Under the pieces are notes generated by a model. The model worked only from the letters and a program-made list of their open reading frames with translations, was not told the DNA's origin and did no database searches. A DNA stretch of 64,000 nucleotides from Frigoribacterium sp. VKM Ac-2836 (GTDB lineage Bacteria; Actinomycetota; Actinomycetes; Actinomycetales; Microbacteriaceae), in contig NZ_JABRPK010000006.1 of NCBI RefSeq assembly GCF_013248995.1, positions 1-64,000 on the forward strand, in the 5' to 3' direction. Both the position numbers and the translations under genes were made by a program. Below, piece after piece: positions 9,071 to 18,243 of the stretch (position 1 is its first letter; every line of letters starts with the position of its first letter).

Positions 9071-9206
9071 GGGCGGGCCTCCTCGGGATCAGCGTCCGAG
9101 TCTGCCGGTCCGGTCGCGCCGCCGCCCTCCCCAGTTCTGGGCGCTGACAGCTCCCGCACGTCCATGCCACGCCCTGCCCGCCTGCCTGCCTGCGGAGTGG
9201 GTGTCA

Positions 9207-9264
9207 CACCACGTTCTGAACGTCGCACCGCGCAATTCGGCGGTGCGACGTTCAGAACGTGGTG
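9207..9264. repeat. Palindromic element, family A copy 2
   Basis: Perfect 25-bp arms 9207-9231 and 9240-9264 with an 8-nt loop. Shares CTGAACGTCGCACCGC with the element at 4000-4067 and the outer end GTGGTGCGACCCC with that at 18787-18852. It lies past the 3' end of the MFS gene at 9292. Confidence 0.8.
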
Positions 9265-9291
9265 CGACCCCCTGATCCGGTTCGTACCGGA

Positions 9292-10623
9292 TCAGCTGCC
9301 ACGAGGCGCCGACCCTCGTTCCCGTCGTCCCTCGAGCACCCCGGCGAGCAGCACCACGGCCACGCCCACCACGGGCACGATCAGCAGTCCGAAGCGCAGG
9401 CCGGCCGAGTCCGCGACGAACCCGACGATCGGAGGCGACGCCAGGAACCCCAGTCGCAGCAGCCAACTGACCAGCGTCAGGCCCGTGCCGGCGCGGAACC
9501 CCGGCAGGTTGTCCGCCGCATGCATCGCGGCCGGGATCAGGGTCGCGACGCCGAACCCCGCCGCCGCGAAGCCCACGATCGTCCCGACCACCGAGGGGAA
9601 CGCCAGCGCGACGCCCATGCCGACGGCGACGAACACGCCTCCGGCCCGGGCGACGGCCTTCTGCCCGAAGCGGTCGACCATGCCGTCGCCGAGCAGCCGT
9701 CCGACGAACTGTGCCCCCTGCAGCGACACGAACCCGAGTGCGGCGACCGTCACGCCGGCCCCGAGCGACCCGAGGTAGAGCGCCGCCCAGGTGCTGCCGG
9801 AGTCCTCGACCACGGCGCCCGACGACGCGATGACCACGAGGGCCAGCAGTACGCCCCACTTCGCCAGGAACCCGGGCGAGACCCGGCGGCCGTCACGAGC
9901 CGAGGAGGCGCGGGTCGAGTCGACGGGACCGCCCCCCGCGGGCGCGACCCCCGGCTCCGCGCCCGCGGCACCCGTCACGACCACCGCGTCCACGGCCTCG
10001 GGGAGGCCCTCGGCCGGTTCGCGCCCGGCGAGCAGCAGCGGGTAGGCGACGAGCGCCACGACGGCGAAGATCAGCGCCGAGGCCCCGAGGTGCCAGGCGA
10101 TCGGGATGCCGAGACCTGCCGCCGCGCCGCCCATCAGGCCGCCGAGGACGGCTCCGATGCTCCACACGGCATGGAACGAGTTGAGGATCGACCGGCGGTA
10201 GCGGTACTGCACGCGCAGTCCGTGGGAGTTCTGCGAGACGTCGACGATGGCGTCGAGGGCGCCTGCGAGCAGGAAGCCCGCGGCGAGCAGTCCACCGACG
10301 GGGGCGATGCCGGTCAGCAGGACGGCGATGCCGGTGATCACGGTGCCGACCACGGCCACGCGCGACGACCGGAACCTGCGGATCAGCCATCCGGCCCCGA
10401 GCCCGGCGACGAGCGCGCCGACGGGCATCGCCGCGACCGCCAGGCCGAAGTCGGCGTTCGACAGTTCGAGGCCGGCCTTGATCGCGGGGTATCGCGGCAG
10501 GAGGTTCGCGATCAGGGCGCCGTTGGTGAAGAAGAGCAGGGCGACGCCGAGTCGGGCGCGGCGGTCCTCACGCGTCGGCACGGTGCGGGCCGGTGCGGCA
10601 GGAGAGGTCGTCGGTGACGTCAT
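9292..10623 (-). CDS. MFS transporter A (exporter-like)
   Basis: 443 residues with about 12 hydrophobic segments in two halves, joined by a Gly/Ala-rich cytoplasmic loop around residues 210-250. Substrate unknown. The start MTSPTTSP at 10621-10623 is placed just behind the operator TGTACGAACGTACA; the longer frame upstream is Arg-rich and runs through that operator. The central loop contains VDSTRASSARDG, where RASS is encoded by a GGAGGCGCG copy (9904). It is downstream of MFS transporter B (17 bp apart), sharing fold type but not close in sequence. Confidence 0.85.
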   Translation of the reverse strand: MTSPTTSPAAPARTVPTREDRRARLGVALLFFTNGALIANLLPRYPAIKAGLELSNADFGLAVAAMPVGALVAGLGAGWLIRRFRSSRVAVVGTVITGIAVLLTGIAPVGGLLAAGFLLAGALDAIVDVSQNSHGLRVQYRYRRSILNSFHAVWSIGAVLGGLMGGAAAGLGIPIAWHLGASALIFAVVALVAYPLLLAGREPAEGLPEAVDAVVVTGAAGAEPGVAPAGGGPVDSTRASSARDGRRVSPGFLAKWGVLLALVVIASSGAVVEDSGSTWAALYLGSLGAGVTVAALGFVSLQGAQFVGRLLGDGMVDRFGQKAVARAGGVFVAVGMGVALAFPSVVGTIVGFAAAGFGVATLIPAAMHAADNLPGFRAGTGLTLVSWLLRLGFLASPPIVGFVADSAGLRFGLLIVPVVGVAVVLLAGVLEGRRERGSAPRGS

Positions 10624-10625
10624 GG

Positions 10626-10639
10626 TGTACGAACGTACA
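10626..10639. promoter_or_regulatory. TetR-type operator before MFS A
   Basis: TGTACGAACGTACA, 6-bp arms around AA, overlapping the stop region of MFS B and ending 2 bp before the MFS A start. The near-identical site at 11868-11881 suggests one repressor, most likely the TetR at 12200. Confidence 0.7.
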
Positions 10640-11857
10640 CTAAGGCCGGACGGCCGTTGACCGCTCACGGGGACGTGCCGCCGAGGTGACCAGCGACGCA
10701 CCCGCGACCACCGCCAGCACGACCACCATCGCGCTGCGCAGGCCCACGTGCTCGCCGACGAAGCCGAGCAGGGGCGGCCCGACCAAGAACGCCACGTAGG
10801 CCATCGTCGCGACGGCTCCGACCGCCGTCGTCGGGTCGTCGCTGTCGGCCGCGGCCGAGACGGTCACCGGGAACCCCAGGGCGGCGCCCAGTCCCCAGAG
10901 CAGGACGGCGACGCCTGCGACGACGACCGAGTCCGAGAAGACGACGAGGGCGATGCCGGCCGCCGAGACGAGGGCGCTGGCGCGCAGCACGGTGGCGTGG
11001 CCGAAACGCGCGAGCAGGGGTTCGCCGAGGAACCGGCCGACCGTCATCGCCGCCGCGAACGCGGTGAAGACGACCGTGCCGGCGGTCGCCGAGACGCCGT
11101 GGCCGTCGACGAACAGCAGGGGCAGCCAGTCGTTGGCCGACCCCTCGGCGAGGGCGAGTGCGAGCACGATCAGCCCGAGCAGCACGAGCCGGCGGTCGCG
11201 CCAGACCGCGAGCGAGCCGGCGAGTCGAGCCCTCGCCCCGGAGGCGCGCTCGGCCGCCGCGTCGGACCGTCCGGTCGCCCGCGGCACGATCGGCACCGCC
11301 CAGAGCAGTGCGGCACCGCCCGCGAGCGCGACGCCGAGCAGGTGCCACTGGACGGGCACGTGGGTCGCGGTGAGCAGGATGCCCAGGCCGGCCCCGGCGA
11401 CCGTGCCGAGGCTGAAGCAACCGTGCAGGACGGGCAGCACCGACCGGCCCGACGCGGTCTCGATGGCCGCGCCCTCGATGTTGACGGCGATCTCGGCGAG
11501 GCCGACGCCGGCGCCGACCAGAGCGAGGCCGCAGAAGACGCCCGGCATCACCGAGAGCGAAGCGGCCAGGCCGACCAGGGCGACCCCGAGCACCAGCGAG
11601 GTGCCCCCGATCGCCACGGCGCGGTGCGCCCCGTGCCGCCGCACGATCGGGGCGGAGGACAGGATGCCGCCCATCGATCCGACGGACAGGCCGAAGATGA
11701 CGAGGCCCATCTCGCCCGTGCTCGCCTGGAGCAGGTCGCGGATGGCGGGGGTGCGAACCACCCACGAGGCGAGCGAGACGCCGACGACGGCCATGAACAC
11801 GAAGACCGCCGCTCGACGTCTGGCGAGTTCGGGGGTGAACGGCGGTCGGTTGGTCAT
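10640..11857 (-). CDS. MFS transporter B (exporter-like)
   Basis: 405 residues, about 12 transmembrane segments, with sugar/drug-efflux style motifs ([19 protein letters not shown] in the second/third helix region and [16 protein letters not shown] in the second half). Substrate unknown. The start [11 protein letters not shown] at 11855-11857 lies 11 bp from the palindrome TGTACGTTCGTACG. The gene is divergent from the acetyltransferase/TetR pair, a classic arrangement for a TetR-controlled efflux pump. Confidence 0.85.
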   Translation of the reverse strand: MTNRPPFTPELARRRAAVFVFMAVVGVSLASWVVRTPAIRDLLQASTGEMGLVIFGLSVGSMGGILSSAPIVRRHGAHRAVAIGGTSLVLGVALVGLAASLSVMPGVFCGLALVGAGVGLAEIAVNIEGAAIETASGRSVLPVLHGCFSLGTVAGAGLGILLTATHVPVQWHLLGVALAGGAALLWAVPIVPRATGRSDAAAERASGARARLAGSLAVWRDRRLVLLGLIVLALALAEGSANDWLPLLFVDGHGVSATAGTVVFTAFAAAMTVGRFLGEPLLARFGHATVLRASALVSAAGIALVVFSDSVVVAGVAVLLWGLGAALGFPVTVSAAADSDDPTTAVGAVATMAYVAFLVGPPLLGFVGEHVGLRSAMVVVLAVVAGASLVTSAARPRERSTAVRP

Positions 11858-11867
11858 GCGTCCAGTG

Positions 11868-11881
11868 TGTACGTTCGTACG
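11868..11881. promoter_or_regulatory. TetR-type operator in the divergent promoter
   Basis: TGTACGTTCGTACG, the second site of the pair. It sits between MFS B (minus) and the acetyltransferase-tetR unit (plus), 10 bp before the plus-strand TAGGGT -10, so it could control both directions, including tetR itself. Confidence 0.7.
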
Positions 11882-11890
11882 CTCGTCGTC

Positions 11891-11896
11891 TAGGGT
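11891..11896 (+). promoter_or_regulatory. Leaderless-type -10 (TAGGGT)
   Basis: TAGGGT ends 7 nt before the ATG at 11904. Confidence 0.6.
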
Positions 11897-11903
11897 GTCG
11901 GGC

Positions 11904-12197
11904 ATGACGACCACCGACCACTTCGCCGGCGACGCGCGCACGAACCACGAACGCATGCTGGCGGGCGACCTCTACATCTCGGACGACCCCGACATCGCCG
12001 CGCAGCAGCAACGGGCGATCACGCTCCAGGCGCGTTTCGCCGGCGACAACGTCTGGCTCGGTGGTGGCGTGATCGTGCTGCCCGGGGTGACGATCGGCGA
12101 CAACAGCGTGATCGGTGCCGGGGCGGTGGTCACGAAGGACGTCCCCGCGAACGTCGTCGCGGTCGGCAACCCGGCCCGCGTGGTGCGGAGCCTCTGA
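11904..12197 (+). CDS. Maltose/galactoside O-acetyltransferase, internally deleted
   Basis: 97 residues. The N-terminal 40 residues match the helical Mac cap of maltose O-acetyltransferases ([18 protein letters not shown]), and the last 50 match the final hexapeptide coils and C terminus ([19 protein letters not shown] through [14 protein letters not shown]). The middle, about 90 residues holding most left-handed beta-helix coils and the catalytic His region, is absent, yet the join is in frame. Family length is about 185. A functional enzyme is unlikely. Leaderless by TAGGGT; tetR follows 2 bp after the stop, so the frame may persist to keep that transcript. Confidence 0.75.
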   Translation: MTTTDHFAGDARTNHERMLAGDLYISDDPDIAAQQQRAITLQARFAGDNVWLGGGVIVLPGVTIGDNSVIGAGAVVTKDVPANVVAVGNPARVVRSL

Positions 12198-12199
12198 GC

Positions 12200-12754
12200 A
12201 TGGGGGGCACGCGGCGCACCGAGCCCGACCGTCGCGACCGGCTGATCGACGTGACCCTCGACGTCGTGGCCGAGGTCGGCGTCGCCGGCGCGTCGCACCG
12301 CAGGATCGCGGCGCGCGCGGACGTGCCGCTCGGCTCGATGACCTACCACTTCGACGGCATGGACGAGCTGCTGCACGAGGCGTTCTCCCGTTTCGCCGAG
12401 ACGATCATCGTGCGGTTCGAGGGACGACTCGGTGCCGCGACCACCCGGGACGAGGCCAAGGAGGCGGTGGTCGCGTTGATCCACGACGACCTGACCGGCC
12501 CGGCCGCGGTCCGCGACCAGGTGATCAGCTACGAGCTCTACGCCCTCGCCGCCCGCGAGCCACGGTTCCGCGAGATCACGCGGGAGTGGATGCGTCGCAG
12601 CCGGGTCGAGCTCGAGCGCCACTTCGACCCGGACACCGCCCGCCAGCTCGACGCCTTCGTCGAGGGGGCGTCGATCCATCTCGCGCTCGACCCGTCGCCG
12701 CCGAGTCGTGCCCTGACCCGAGAGGCCGTGGAGCGCATCACGCGGCCCTCGTGA
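12200..12754 (+). CDS. TetR-family repressor
   Basis: 184 residues. N-terminal helix-turn-helix at about 15-60 (VAGASHRRIAARADVPLGSMTYHF), then an all-helical ligand domain. It follows the truncated acetyltransferase by 2 bp and probably uses its transcript. Two TGTACGWWCGTAC palindromes, one before each MFS gene, are the likely operators, so it would repress both exporters and itself until an effector binds. The effector is unknown. No second TetR gene is near. Confidence 0.87.
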   Translation: MGGTRRTEPDRRDRLIDVTLDVVAEVGVAGASHRRIAARADVPLGSMTYHFDGMDELLHEAFSRFAETIIVRFEGRLGAATTRDEAKEAVVALIHDDLTGPAAVRDQVISYELYALAAREPRFREITREWMRRSRVELERHFDPDTARQLDAFVEGASIHLALDPSPPSRALTREAVERITRPS

Positions 12755-12919
12755 CCGGCTCCACCCGCGCCTCCTGCGGTCGGCCGGAATGGCCGCAAAC
12801 CGAACTGTGCCCACCGCGGCACGCGGTCCGAGGTCGCTAGGCGATCTAATGGAACAGGTGCAGAAGGTGCACGCCGGTGAGAACGTCGGCACCTGATCAG
12901 GACGAGAGTCGAGAAACCA

Positions 12920-13393
12920 GTGGACGCAGAGGGCGACGAGTCGCGCCGCGCTCCCACGGTCGACAGCCCGGGCGGCTCCACCTCGGGTGCACCCGACACC
13001 GGGTTCGGCGACTTCAACGTCGCCAGTGACTTCGGCGAGATCGGTGACGCGGCCCGGACCCCGGCGGCCGACCTGTTCTTCGGCGACTTCGCGCCCCCGC
13101 TCGACCCCGACCTGATCTTCGAGTGCTCGGCGTCCATGAACGGCGAGCACGGGGCTGTGACCCTCTACGAGGACCGCATCATCGTCGAGAGCCCGGACGA
13201 GCCCGACGGTGAGGCCGTGTTCGCCGCCGATACGGTGCGGGCCTGGTGGCTGGTCGATGGTGACTCCTTCTTCGCGCTCGTCGTCGAGGCCGACGTGCTC
13301 CACCGCACCCGTCTGCCGACGGGCTTCAAGGCCGTTCTCAAGGCGGCGTTCTCGAAGGCCTTCGGGCCCGCGTCGCCCCCGACCGGGGCCTGA
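12920..13393 (+). CDS. Hypothetical acidic protein
   Basis: About 157 residues, family not recognised. The first 70 are low-complexity acidic/Gly/Ser sequence with repeated DF-x-F-G-D-F-like segments; residues 75-150 look folded and beta-rich (GAVTLYEDRIIVESPDEP, RAWWLVDGDSFFALVVEADVLHRTRLPTGF), ending near a basic helix. No signal peptide or clear membrane segment. GTG start at 12920 is preceded only by a weak GAGA; the start is uncertain. It lies between tetR and an AraC gene in the same direction. Confidence 0.6.
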   Translation: MDAEGDESRRAPTVDSPGGSTSGAPDTGFGDFNVASDFGEIGDAARTPAADLFFGDFAPPLDPDLIFECSASMNGEHGAVTLYEDRIIVESPDEPDGEAVFAADTVRAWWLVDGDSFFALVVEADVLHRTRLPTGFKAVLKAAFSKAFGPASPPTGA

Positions 13394-13478
13394 GCGCCTT
13401 ATACCTCTGCCCCCGCTTCGGGGGTTCCGCCCGGTCAGGCCATTCTTTCAGTGCGCGCGACATGGCAGGATCACTGTG

Positions 13479-14438
13479 ATGGAACCCGAACAGACCCTGC
13501 CCCCGGTGCGCTCCGAGATGGGCGGCCGCGACATGGACCAGGCGCGCGCCCTGTTCGAGGACACCTACAACGGCGCCGGCTTCCGCACCGACACCCGGCA
13601 AGAGACCTTCGCCTACCGCTACACGACGGCGGGCGACGAGGACATGACCCTGCGGTCGGCGATGTTCCTGGGGGACATCCGCGGGGCGATCCAGCCCGAG
13701 CGTGAGTACGTCGTCGCCTGGATCACCGCGGGCGAGGGGCGGGTCGACGTCGGGGCCGAAGAGGCCGCGTTCGAGATCGGCCGACCGTTGATGTTCCCGA
13801 CCGGCAAGGCCTTCGAGTTCGAGGTTCGCGAGTACCGACAGAACCTCGTGCACTTCGACGCCGCGTTCCTCGAGCGCATGGCCGCCGAGCACGAGGGTGC
13901 CCTCGCCGGGCCCCTGCAGTTCGACCACACGGCCGTGCCCGAGCTCGCCGACCTGCGTCGGTGGCAGGCCACCATCACGAACGCCGCGAAGACGATCCTG
14001 GGTGGGGAGTCGACCGAACTGCTGCGCTCCGAACTCAAGCGGGAGTCGGCGTTCGCCCTGCTCGACACCTTCTCGCACCGGTCGATCGACCTGCCGCCCG
14101 CCTTGCTCGTGCCCCGCAACGCCCGCCTGCGCGAAGCCGTCGAGTACCTGCACACCCACTCGCACCTGCCGGTCAACATGACCCAGTTGGCCGAGGCCGT
14201 GCACCTCACACCACGCGGACTGCAGCAGGCCTTCAGCCGCCAGCTCGGGGTGACCCCCACCGAGTACCTGCGCACCATCCGCCTCGACCACGTGAAGGCC
14301 GAGCTGAGCGAACTCGCTCCGGGCGAGGCCACCGTGGCCGCCGTCGCGCAACGCTGGGGCTTCACGCACCTGAGCCGGTTCACGGCGTCGTACGTCAAGC
14401 GCTTCGGCGAGTACCCCAGCGCCACCCTGCAGGGCTGA
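13479..14438 (+). CDS. AraC-family transcriptional regulator (paralogue 1)
   Basis: 319 residues. N-terminal cupin-like sensing domain (about 1-190) of the type that ends in a helical dimerisation region, then a double helix-turn-helix AraC domain: LPVNMTQLAEAVHLTPRGLQQAFSRQLG for the first and TVAAVAQRWGFTHLSRFTASYVKRFGEYPS for the second. The start ATG at 13479 has AGGA 8 nt upstream and also a CAGGAT hexamer at leaderless spacing. Closely parallels the regulator at 39623-40621. Targets are unknown; the nearest downstream genes are convergent. Confidence 0.85.
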   Translation: MEPEQTLPPVRSEMGGRDMDQARALFEDTYNGAGFRTDTRQETFAYRYTTAGDEDMTLRSAMFLGDIRGAIQPEREYVVAWITAGEGRVDVGAEEAAFEIGRPLMFPTGKAFEFEVREYRQNLVHFDAAFLERMAAEHEGALAGPLQFDHTAVPELADLRRWQATITNAAKTILGGESTELLRSELKRESAFALLDTFSHRSIDLPPALLVPRNARLREAVEYLHTHSHLPVNMTQLAEAVHLTPRGLQQAFSRQLGVTPTEYLRTIRLDHVKAELSELAPGEATVAAVAQRWGFTHLSRFTASYVKRFGEYPSATLQG

Positions 14439-14466
14439 GCCGGCGCGCACATCCCGCCACCCACCA

Positions 14467-14524
14467 CGCCAGGAGGTGGACACCGCACCACGAGAACGCT
14501 TGGCGCTGTGACCACGTCCTGGCG
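14467..14524. repeat. 58-bp repeat, family B copy 1
   Basis: Ends CGCCAGGAGGTGG and CCACGTCCTGGCG form a 13-bp stem with one mismatch. Over 58 bp it matches the reverse complement of 48454-48511, including CCACGAGAA and TGGCGCTGTG in the centre. It lies between the 3' ends of the AraC gene and the convergent pyruvyl transferase gene. Confidence 0.75.
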
Positions 14525-14545
14525 CTGTGCCCGGCGCCGGGCGAG

Positions 14546-15775
14546 TCAGCCGCGCAGTGCGCCGGCGACCCGGTCCCACCACACGGTCGACGCCGCGCGG
14601 GTCTCGTCGAGGCGCTCGGCCCAGGCCGCGTGCACCGCGTCGCGCCTGGACCACGCCGCCAGCGCGATCGCGTCGGCTTCGCCCGCGAGCAGCTGCCCGG
14701 CCGAGACGACGCTCGTCTGTCCGAAGTTGCCGAGCGCCCCGGTCAGCTTGATCGTCGTGTAGTCGTCGACCGCGAGTCCGACCGTCGGCACCCCGCCCGC
14801 GACGGCGAACACGGCCGGGTGGTAACGGCTGGTCAGGTGCAAGGCCGCACCCCGGGCGAAGCGCGCGGCCGCGGGGGAGTCGGTCGTCGGTTCGACCCGC
14901 GCGGGCACGGTCAGCTGGTCGAGCACGGCCCGGTGCAGCAGCGAGTCACCGCGCTCCTCGGTCGGGTCGAGCGATGCCCAGTGCGCGAGGAACACGACCT
15001 CGAGCCCCGCCTCGCCCGCCACCCGGTCGAGCAGCCGGGCGACGGCCGTGGCGAACGCCGCGCGGTCGGCGTCGCCCACGTGCGCGGACAGGCTGACGGC
15101 GAGGTACGGCGCCGGTGCGGCCGCGGCGTCCACGGCGCCACCGGCAGGAGGCGCGGCGTCGAACCCGAGGAAGCTCGCGTCGTCCACCGTCCCCACCGTC
15201 GTCGCCGGGTCGACCCCGAGCGTCCGCACCAGCTCGAGCGACGCGCCCTCGCGCAACCCGACGAGGGCGGCGGCGTCGAGCAGCTCGGTCACGAGTTCGC
15301 GGTCCTCGCCCTCGAGCACCGGCCCGATGGTCTGCCCGCTGACGACGAGCGGCTTGTCGAACCGTCGGGCGATCAGCCCGAGCGTGTTCCGCTCGTAGAC
15401 GTGCATCGGCCAGAGCGAGGCCATGTTGCCGCCGCCCGCCACGAGCACGCCGTCGGACTCGCGGACGGCCTCGACCACCTGCCAGGCGGGGTCGTCCTGC
15501 GGGAGGTGACCCGCGCCTCCGTCGATCGCCGACAGCACCCGGGCGCGACGCTCGCGCTGGCCGAGCCGGCCGCCGGTGGTCGCGGGGTGGAAGCCGATCG
15601 CGGGCACGGCGTCGACGCCGTACCGCTCGGCGGTCTCGGCCGGGTTCGACGAGACGCCGGTGATCGTGGCGCCGCGGGCACGCAGCTGCACGGTCGCCTC
15701 GTGGAACATCGCCTCGTCGCCGACGTGGACCATGCCGTCGAGCACGCCGACGTCTCCGATGGTGACGATTCGCAC
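14546..15775 (-). CDS. Polysaccharide pyruvyl transferase family protein
   Basis: 409 residues. Matches the CsaB/WcaK-type family: N-terminal IGDVGVLDGMVHVGDEAMF (substrate loop), a central GGGNMAS motif, and C-terminal SRYHPAVFAVAGGVPTVGL with the conserved RYH and following Gly-rich segment. The family moves pyruvate from PEP onto a sugar of a cell-wall or capsule polymer. I chose GTG at 15773-15775 (VRIVTIGDVG) with AGAGG upstream. It is divergent from two glycosyltransferase genes, which supports a surface-glycan role. Confidence 0.83.
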   Translation of the reverse strand: MRIVTIGDVGVLDGMVHVGDEAMFHEATVQLRARGATITGVSSNPAETAERYGVDAVPAIGFHPATTGGRLGQRERRARVLSAIDGGAGHLPQDDPAWQVVEAVRESDGVLVAGGGNMASLWPMHVYERNTLGLIARRFDKPLVVSGQTIGPVLEGEDRELVTELLDAAALVGLREGASLELVRTLGVDPATTVGTVDDASFLGFDAAPPAGGAVDAAAAPAPYLAVSLSAHVGDADRAAFATAVARLLDRVAGEAGLEVVFLAHWASLDPTEERGDSLLHRAVLDQLTVPARVEPTTDSPAAARFARGAALHLTSRYHPAVFAVAGGVPTVGLAVDDYTTIKLTGALGNFGQTSVVSAGQLLAGEADAIALAAWSRRDAVHAAWAERLDETRAASTVWWDRVAGALRG

Positions 15776-15951
15776 GGGTGGGACCTCTCGCTGCGGGATT
15801 CGGCAGCGGGATCGATGCCGCCCACGACGGTACCGGACCCCCGAGGCACGCAACGCACCGCCGGGTCACGCCGCGGCGATAGGCTCCACCAGGCCCGGGG
15901 CTCCGGGGTCGACCCCCGCGCGACGCGCGACGCACCATCGAGAGGCACCGC

Positions 15952-18243
15952 ATGGGCATCCAGACCTCGCTCGACGCGATCCACGAGGCCGACCGCCTGG
16001 TCGACTCGATGCGGCTCGCCGACGACCTCGCGCTCGACGCCGCGCGCACCGGTGGGGCCCGCACGATCCGGGTGCTCCGCGGTGCCCTCGGCAGCCAGGA
16101 CCAACTCGTCGCCATCGCGGCCACGAACGCGCTCGCGCAGGTCTTCGACGAGCAGGCCGACGTGGTGCTGAGCGACCTGCTGTCGAGCGACCGCACCTTC
16201 TTGCGTGAGCACGCCGCGTCCGCGCTCAGTCAGCGACTGCCCCGGTACGACACCATCGGCCGGCTGATCGGACTCGTCATCGCCGGGGGCTTCACCGGCA
16301 TGGTGGCCCAGCGCACGCTCGAGCAGTGGTCGTCGTCCGCCCCCGCCGTGGTCGCGGTGGCACTCGAGGGTGCCCTCATCGGCGTGCACGAGCCCGCCGC
16401 GCGGTACCGCCTGGTCGAGACCCTCGGGCTGGTGCGGGCCCGCATCGCCTCGCGCCCGCTCTCGACCATCGCCCGAGACGGGGGCGAGGACGAGCACGTC
16501 CGCGTCGCCGCCGTGTCGGCCCTCGGCCAGCGACGCGGCGACCAGGCCGTCGCCGCCGTCGTGCGCGAGCTCGCCCGTCACGACGGCTACCTCGGTGACG
16601 TCGCGCGCCTCGCCGAGATCGACCTCTCGGCCCGCGACGACGTGTTCGGCGGTGACCGCGGGCTCGACCGCACCGGCGACCGGGGCGGCGCCGACCCCGT
16701 CGACCTCGCCGACCCCGCCGGGCGCGAGGGTCTCACCATCGCCCAGCTCTTCCTGCACGCCGACATCGACGCCGGCCTCACGCACGCCGGCAGCGGCGAC
16801 AACGGTGGCATCGCGACGCTTCTCGTGCGGCTCGGCGACGCGCTCGCCGCGGGAGGCGCGGCGCACGTCCTCGACGGCCGTCACGTCGCCAGGGTCGTCA
16901 CCCTCTCGCGGGGATCGGCCGACGCGGCGGTCGCGAGCGTCCACGATCTGGCGATCCGCGCCTCCGGACACGTGTACGGGCGCGTCCCGCTGCTCAGCGA
17001 CCCCGTCACGTCGGCGACCGCGTGGCCGCTGCGGGTCGCCGCGCGTCGCGGCATCCGGCGGGTGCTGCGCGCCGCGGGCGGCGTCGACCTGCTGCACCTG
17101 CGCATGGCCGACGTGGGCAGCCTCGCGGCGGCCGACGTGGCGCGCGAGCTCGACATCCCCGTGGTGTTCACGGTCGCGCCCGACCCGCACGCCGTCATCC
17201 AGTCCCTCGACCTGTCGGGCGCGCTGACCCGCGAGACCTTCGGCGACGTCGACGAGGTCGAGCACTTCTGGTTCCGCACGCGACTCGTGCAGCAGCTCGC
17301 CTCGAACGCGTCGCACACGGTGTTGTTCCCCCGGCCGGAGCTCGAGCGCGACATGCGCGAGCTGGTCGGCATCGACGTCACCTCCCACCCCGAGCGCCAC
17401 ACGATCGTGCCCGAGGGCATCGACCTCGACGTGGTCGACCGCTCCGTCGCCGAGGCCGCCGAGCACGCCGCGGGCCTGCCCGCGACCCCGCCGATGGCCG
17501 AGCTGTGCGCCCTGCTCGAGACCCTGCCGCCCGAGCGTCGCGGCCTGCCGCTGCTGGTCAGCGTCGGACGCCTGCACCGGGTCAAGGGAATGGCGACCAT
17601 CGTCGAGGCGTGGGCCGCCGACGCGGCCGGTGCCGACGGGGCCGCCGCGGCCGGGTCCCACGCGTCCGGGGTGCCGCTCCGCGACCGAGCGAACCTGCTG
17701 CTGATCGGCGGCGACCTCGAGCACCCGAGCGCCGACGAGCGCGAACAGCTCGACCTGATCGACGCGATCGTCCCCGCCGGTCGGCACCGCGCCTCCGGAC
17801 TGCTGCTGCCCGGCCACCGGCCGAACGACACGGTCGCCCGCTGGGTCGCCGCGGCGCGCTTCGGCCTGCCGGGGCTCGCGGCACCGCGCGGCGTCTACGT
17901 CTGCGGCAGCCTGAAAGAGGAGTTCGGCATCGCCCTGCTCGAAGCCATGGGCTCGGGCCTGCTCGTCGTCGCGCCGCAGGGGGGCGGGCCGTCGACCTAC
18001 GTCCGTCAGGGGGACACCGGCTGGCTCACCCGCACCTGGGACGTCGACGCCCTACGCCTCGCGATGGGCGAGGCGCTCACCGCGGCCTCGGCCGAGACCA
18101 CGGAGGCGCGCGCGGCCCGGTCACGCGACACCGTCGAGCGCTCCTTCACGATCCAGGCCATGGCGCGGGCGTTGTCCGGCGTCTACGGCACGGTGCACCA
18201 CGACGAACTCGAACAGCGCGAGTGGAGCGTGAGCGCACGATGA
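15952..18243 (+). CDS. HEAT-repeat / GT4 glycosyltransferase fusion
   Basis: 763 residues. Residues 1-220 are helical HEAT-like repeats (LVAIAATNALAQVFDE, LREHAASALSQRLP, VRVAAVSALGQRRGD). From about 265 a retaining GT-B glycosyltransferase begins, with LLVSVGRLHRVKGM, a GGDLEHPS insert as in sucrose-phosphate-synthase-like GT4 enzymes, and the C-terminal donor motif EEFGIALLEAMGSG with its E-x7-E spacing. Likely cytoplasmic, building a glycan from NDP-sugars; the HEAT part may dock partners. GAGAGG precedes the ATG. Its stop overlaps the next start (ATGA). Confidence 0.87.
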   Translation: MGIQTSLDAIHEADRLVDSMRLADDLALDAARTGGARTIRVLRGALGSQDQLVAIAATNALAQVFDEQADVVLSDLLSSDRTFLREHAASALSQRLPRYDTIGRLIGLVIAGGFTGMVAQRTLEQWSSSAPAVVAVALEGALIGVHEPAARYRLVETLGLVRARIASRPLSTIARDGGEDEHVRVAAVSALGQRRGDQAVAAVVRELARHDGYLGDVARLAEIDLSARDDVFGGDRGLDRTGDRGGADPVDLADPAGREGLTIAQLFLHADIDAGLTHAGSGDNGGIATLLVRLGDALAAGGAAHVLDGRHVARVVTLSRGSADAAVASVHDLAIRASGHVYGRVPLLSDPVTSATAWPLRVAARRGIRRVLRAAGGVDLLHLRMADVGSLAAADVARELDIPVVFTVAPDPHAVIQSLDLSGALTRETFGDVDEVEHFWFRTRLVQQLASNASHTVLFPRPELERDMRELVGIDVTSHPERHTIVPEGIDLDVVDRSVAEAAEHAAGLPATPPMAELCALLETLPPERRGLPLLVSVGRLHRVKGMATIVEAWAADAAGADGAAAAGSHASGVPLRDRANLLLIGGDLEHPSADEREQLDLIDAIVPAGRHRASGLLLPGHRPNDTVARWVAAARFGLPGLAAPRGVYVCGSLKEEFGIALLEAMGSGLLVVAPQGGGPSTYVRQGDTGWLTRTWDVDALRLAMGEALTAASAETTEARAARSRDTVERSFTIQAMARALSGVYGTVHHDELEQREWSVSAR

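Noticed and set aside
15373-17817. Long minus-strand open frame over the glycan genes
   Set aside because: Antisense of confidently coded glycosyltransferases; composition typical of a reversed high-GC frame.
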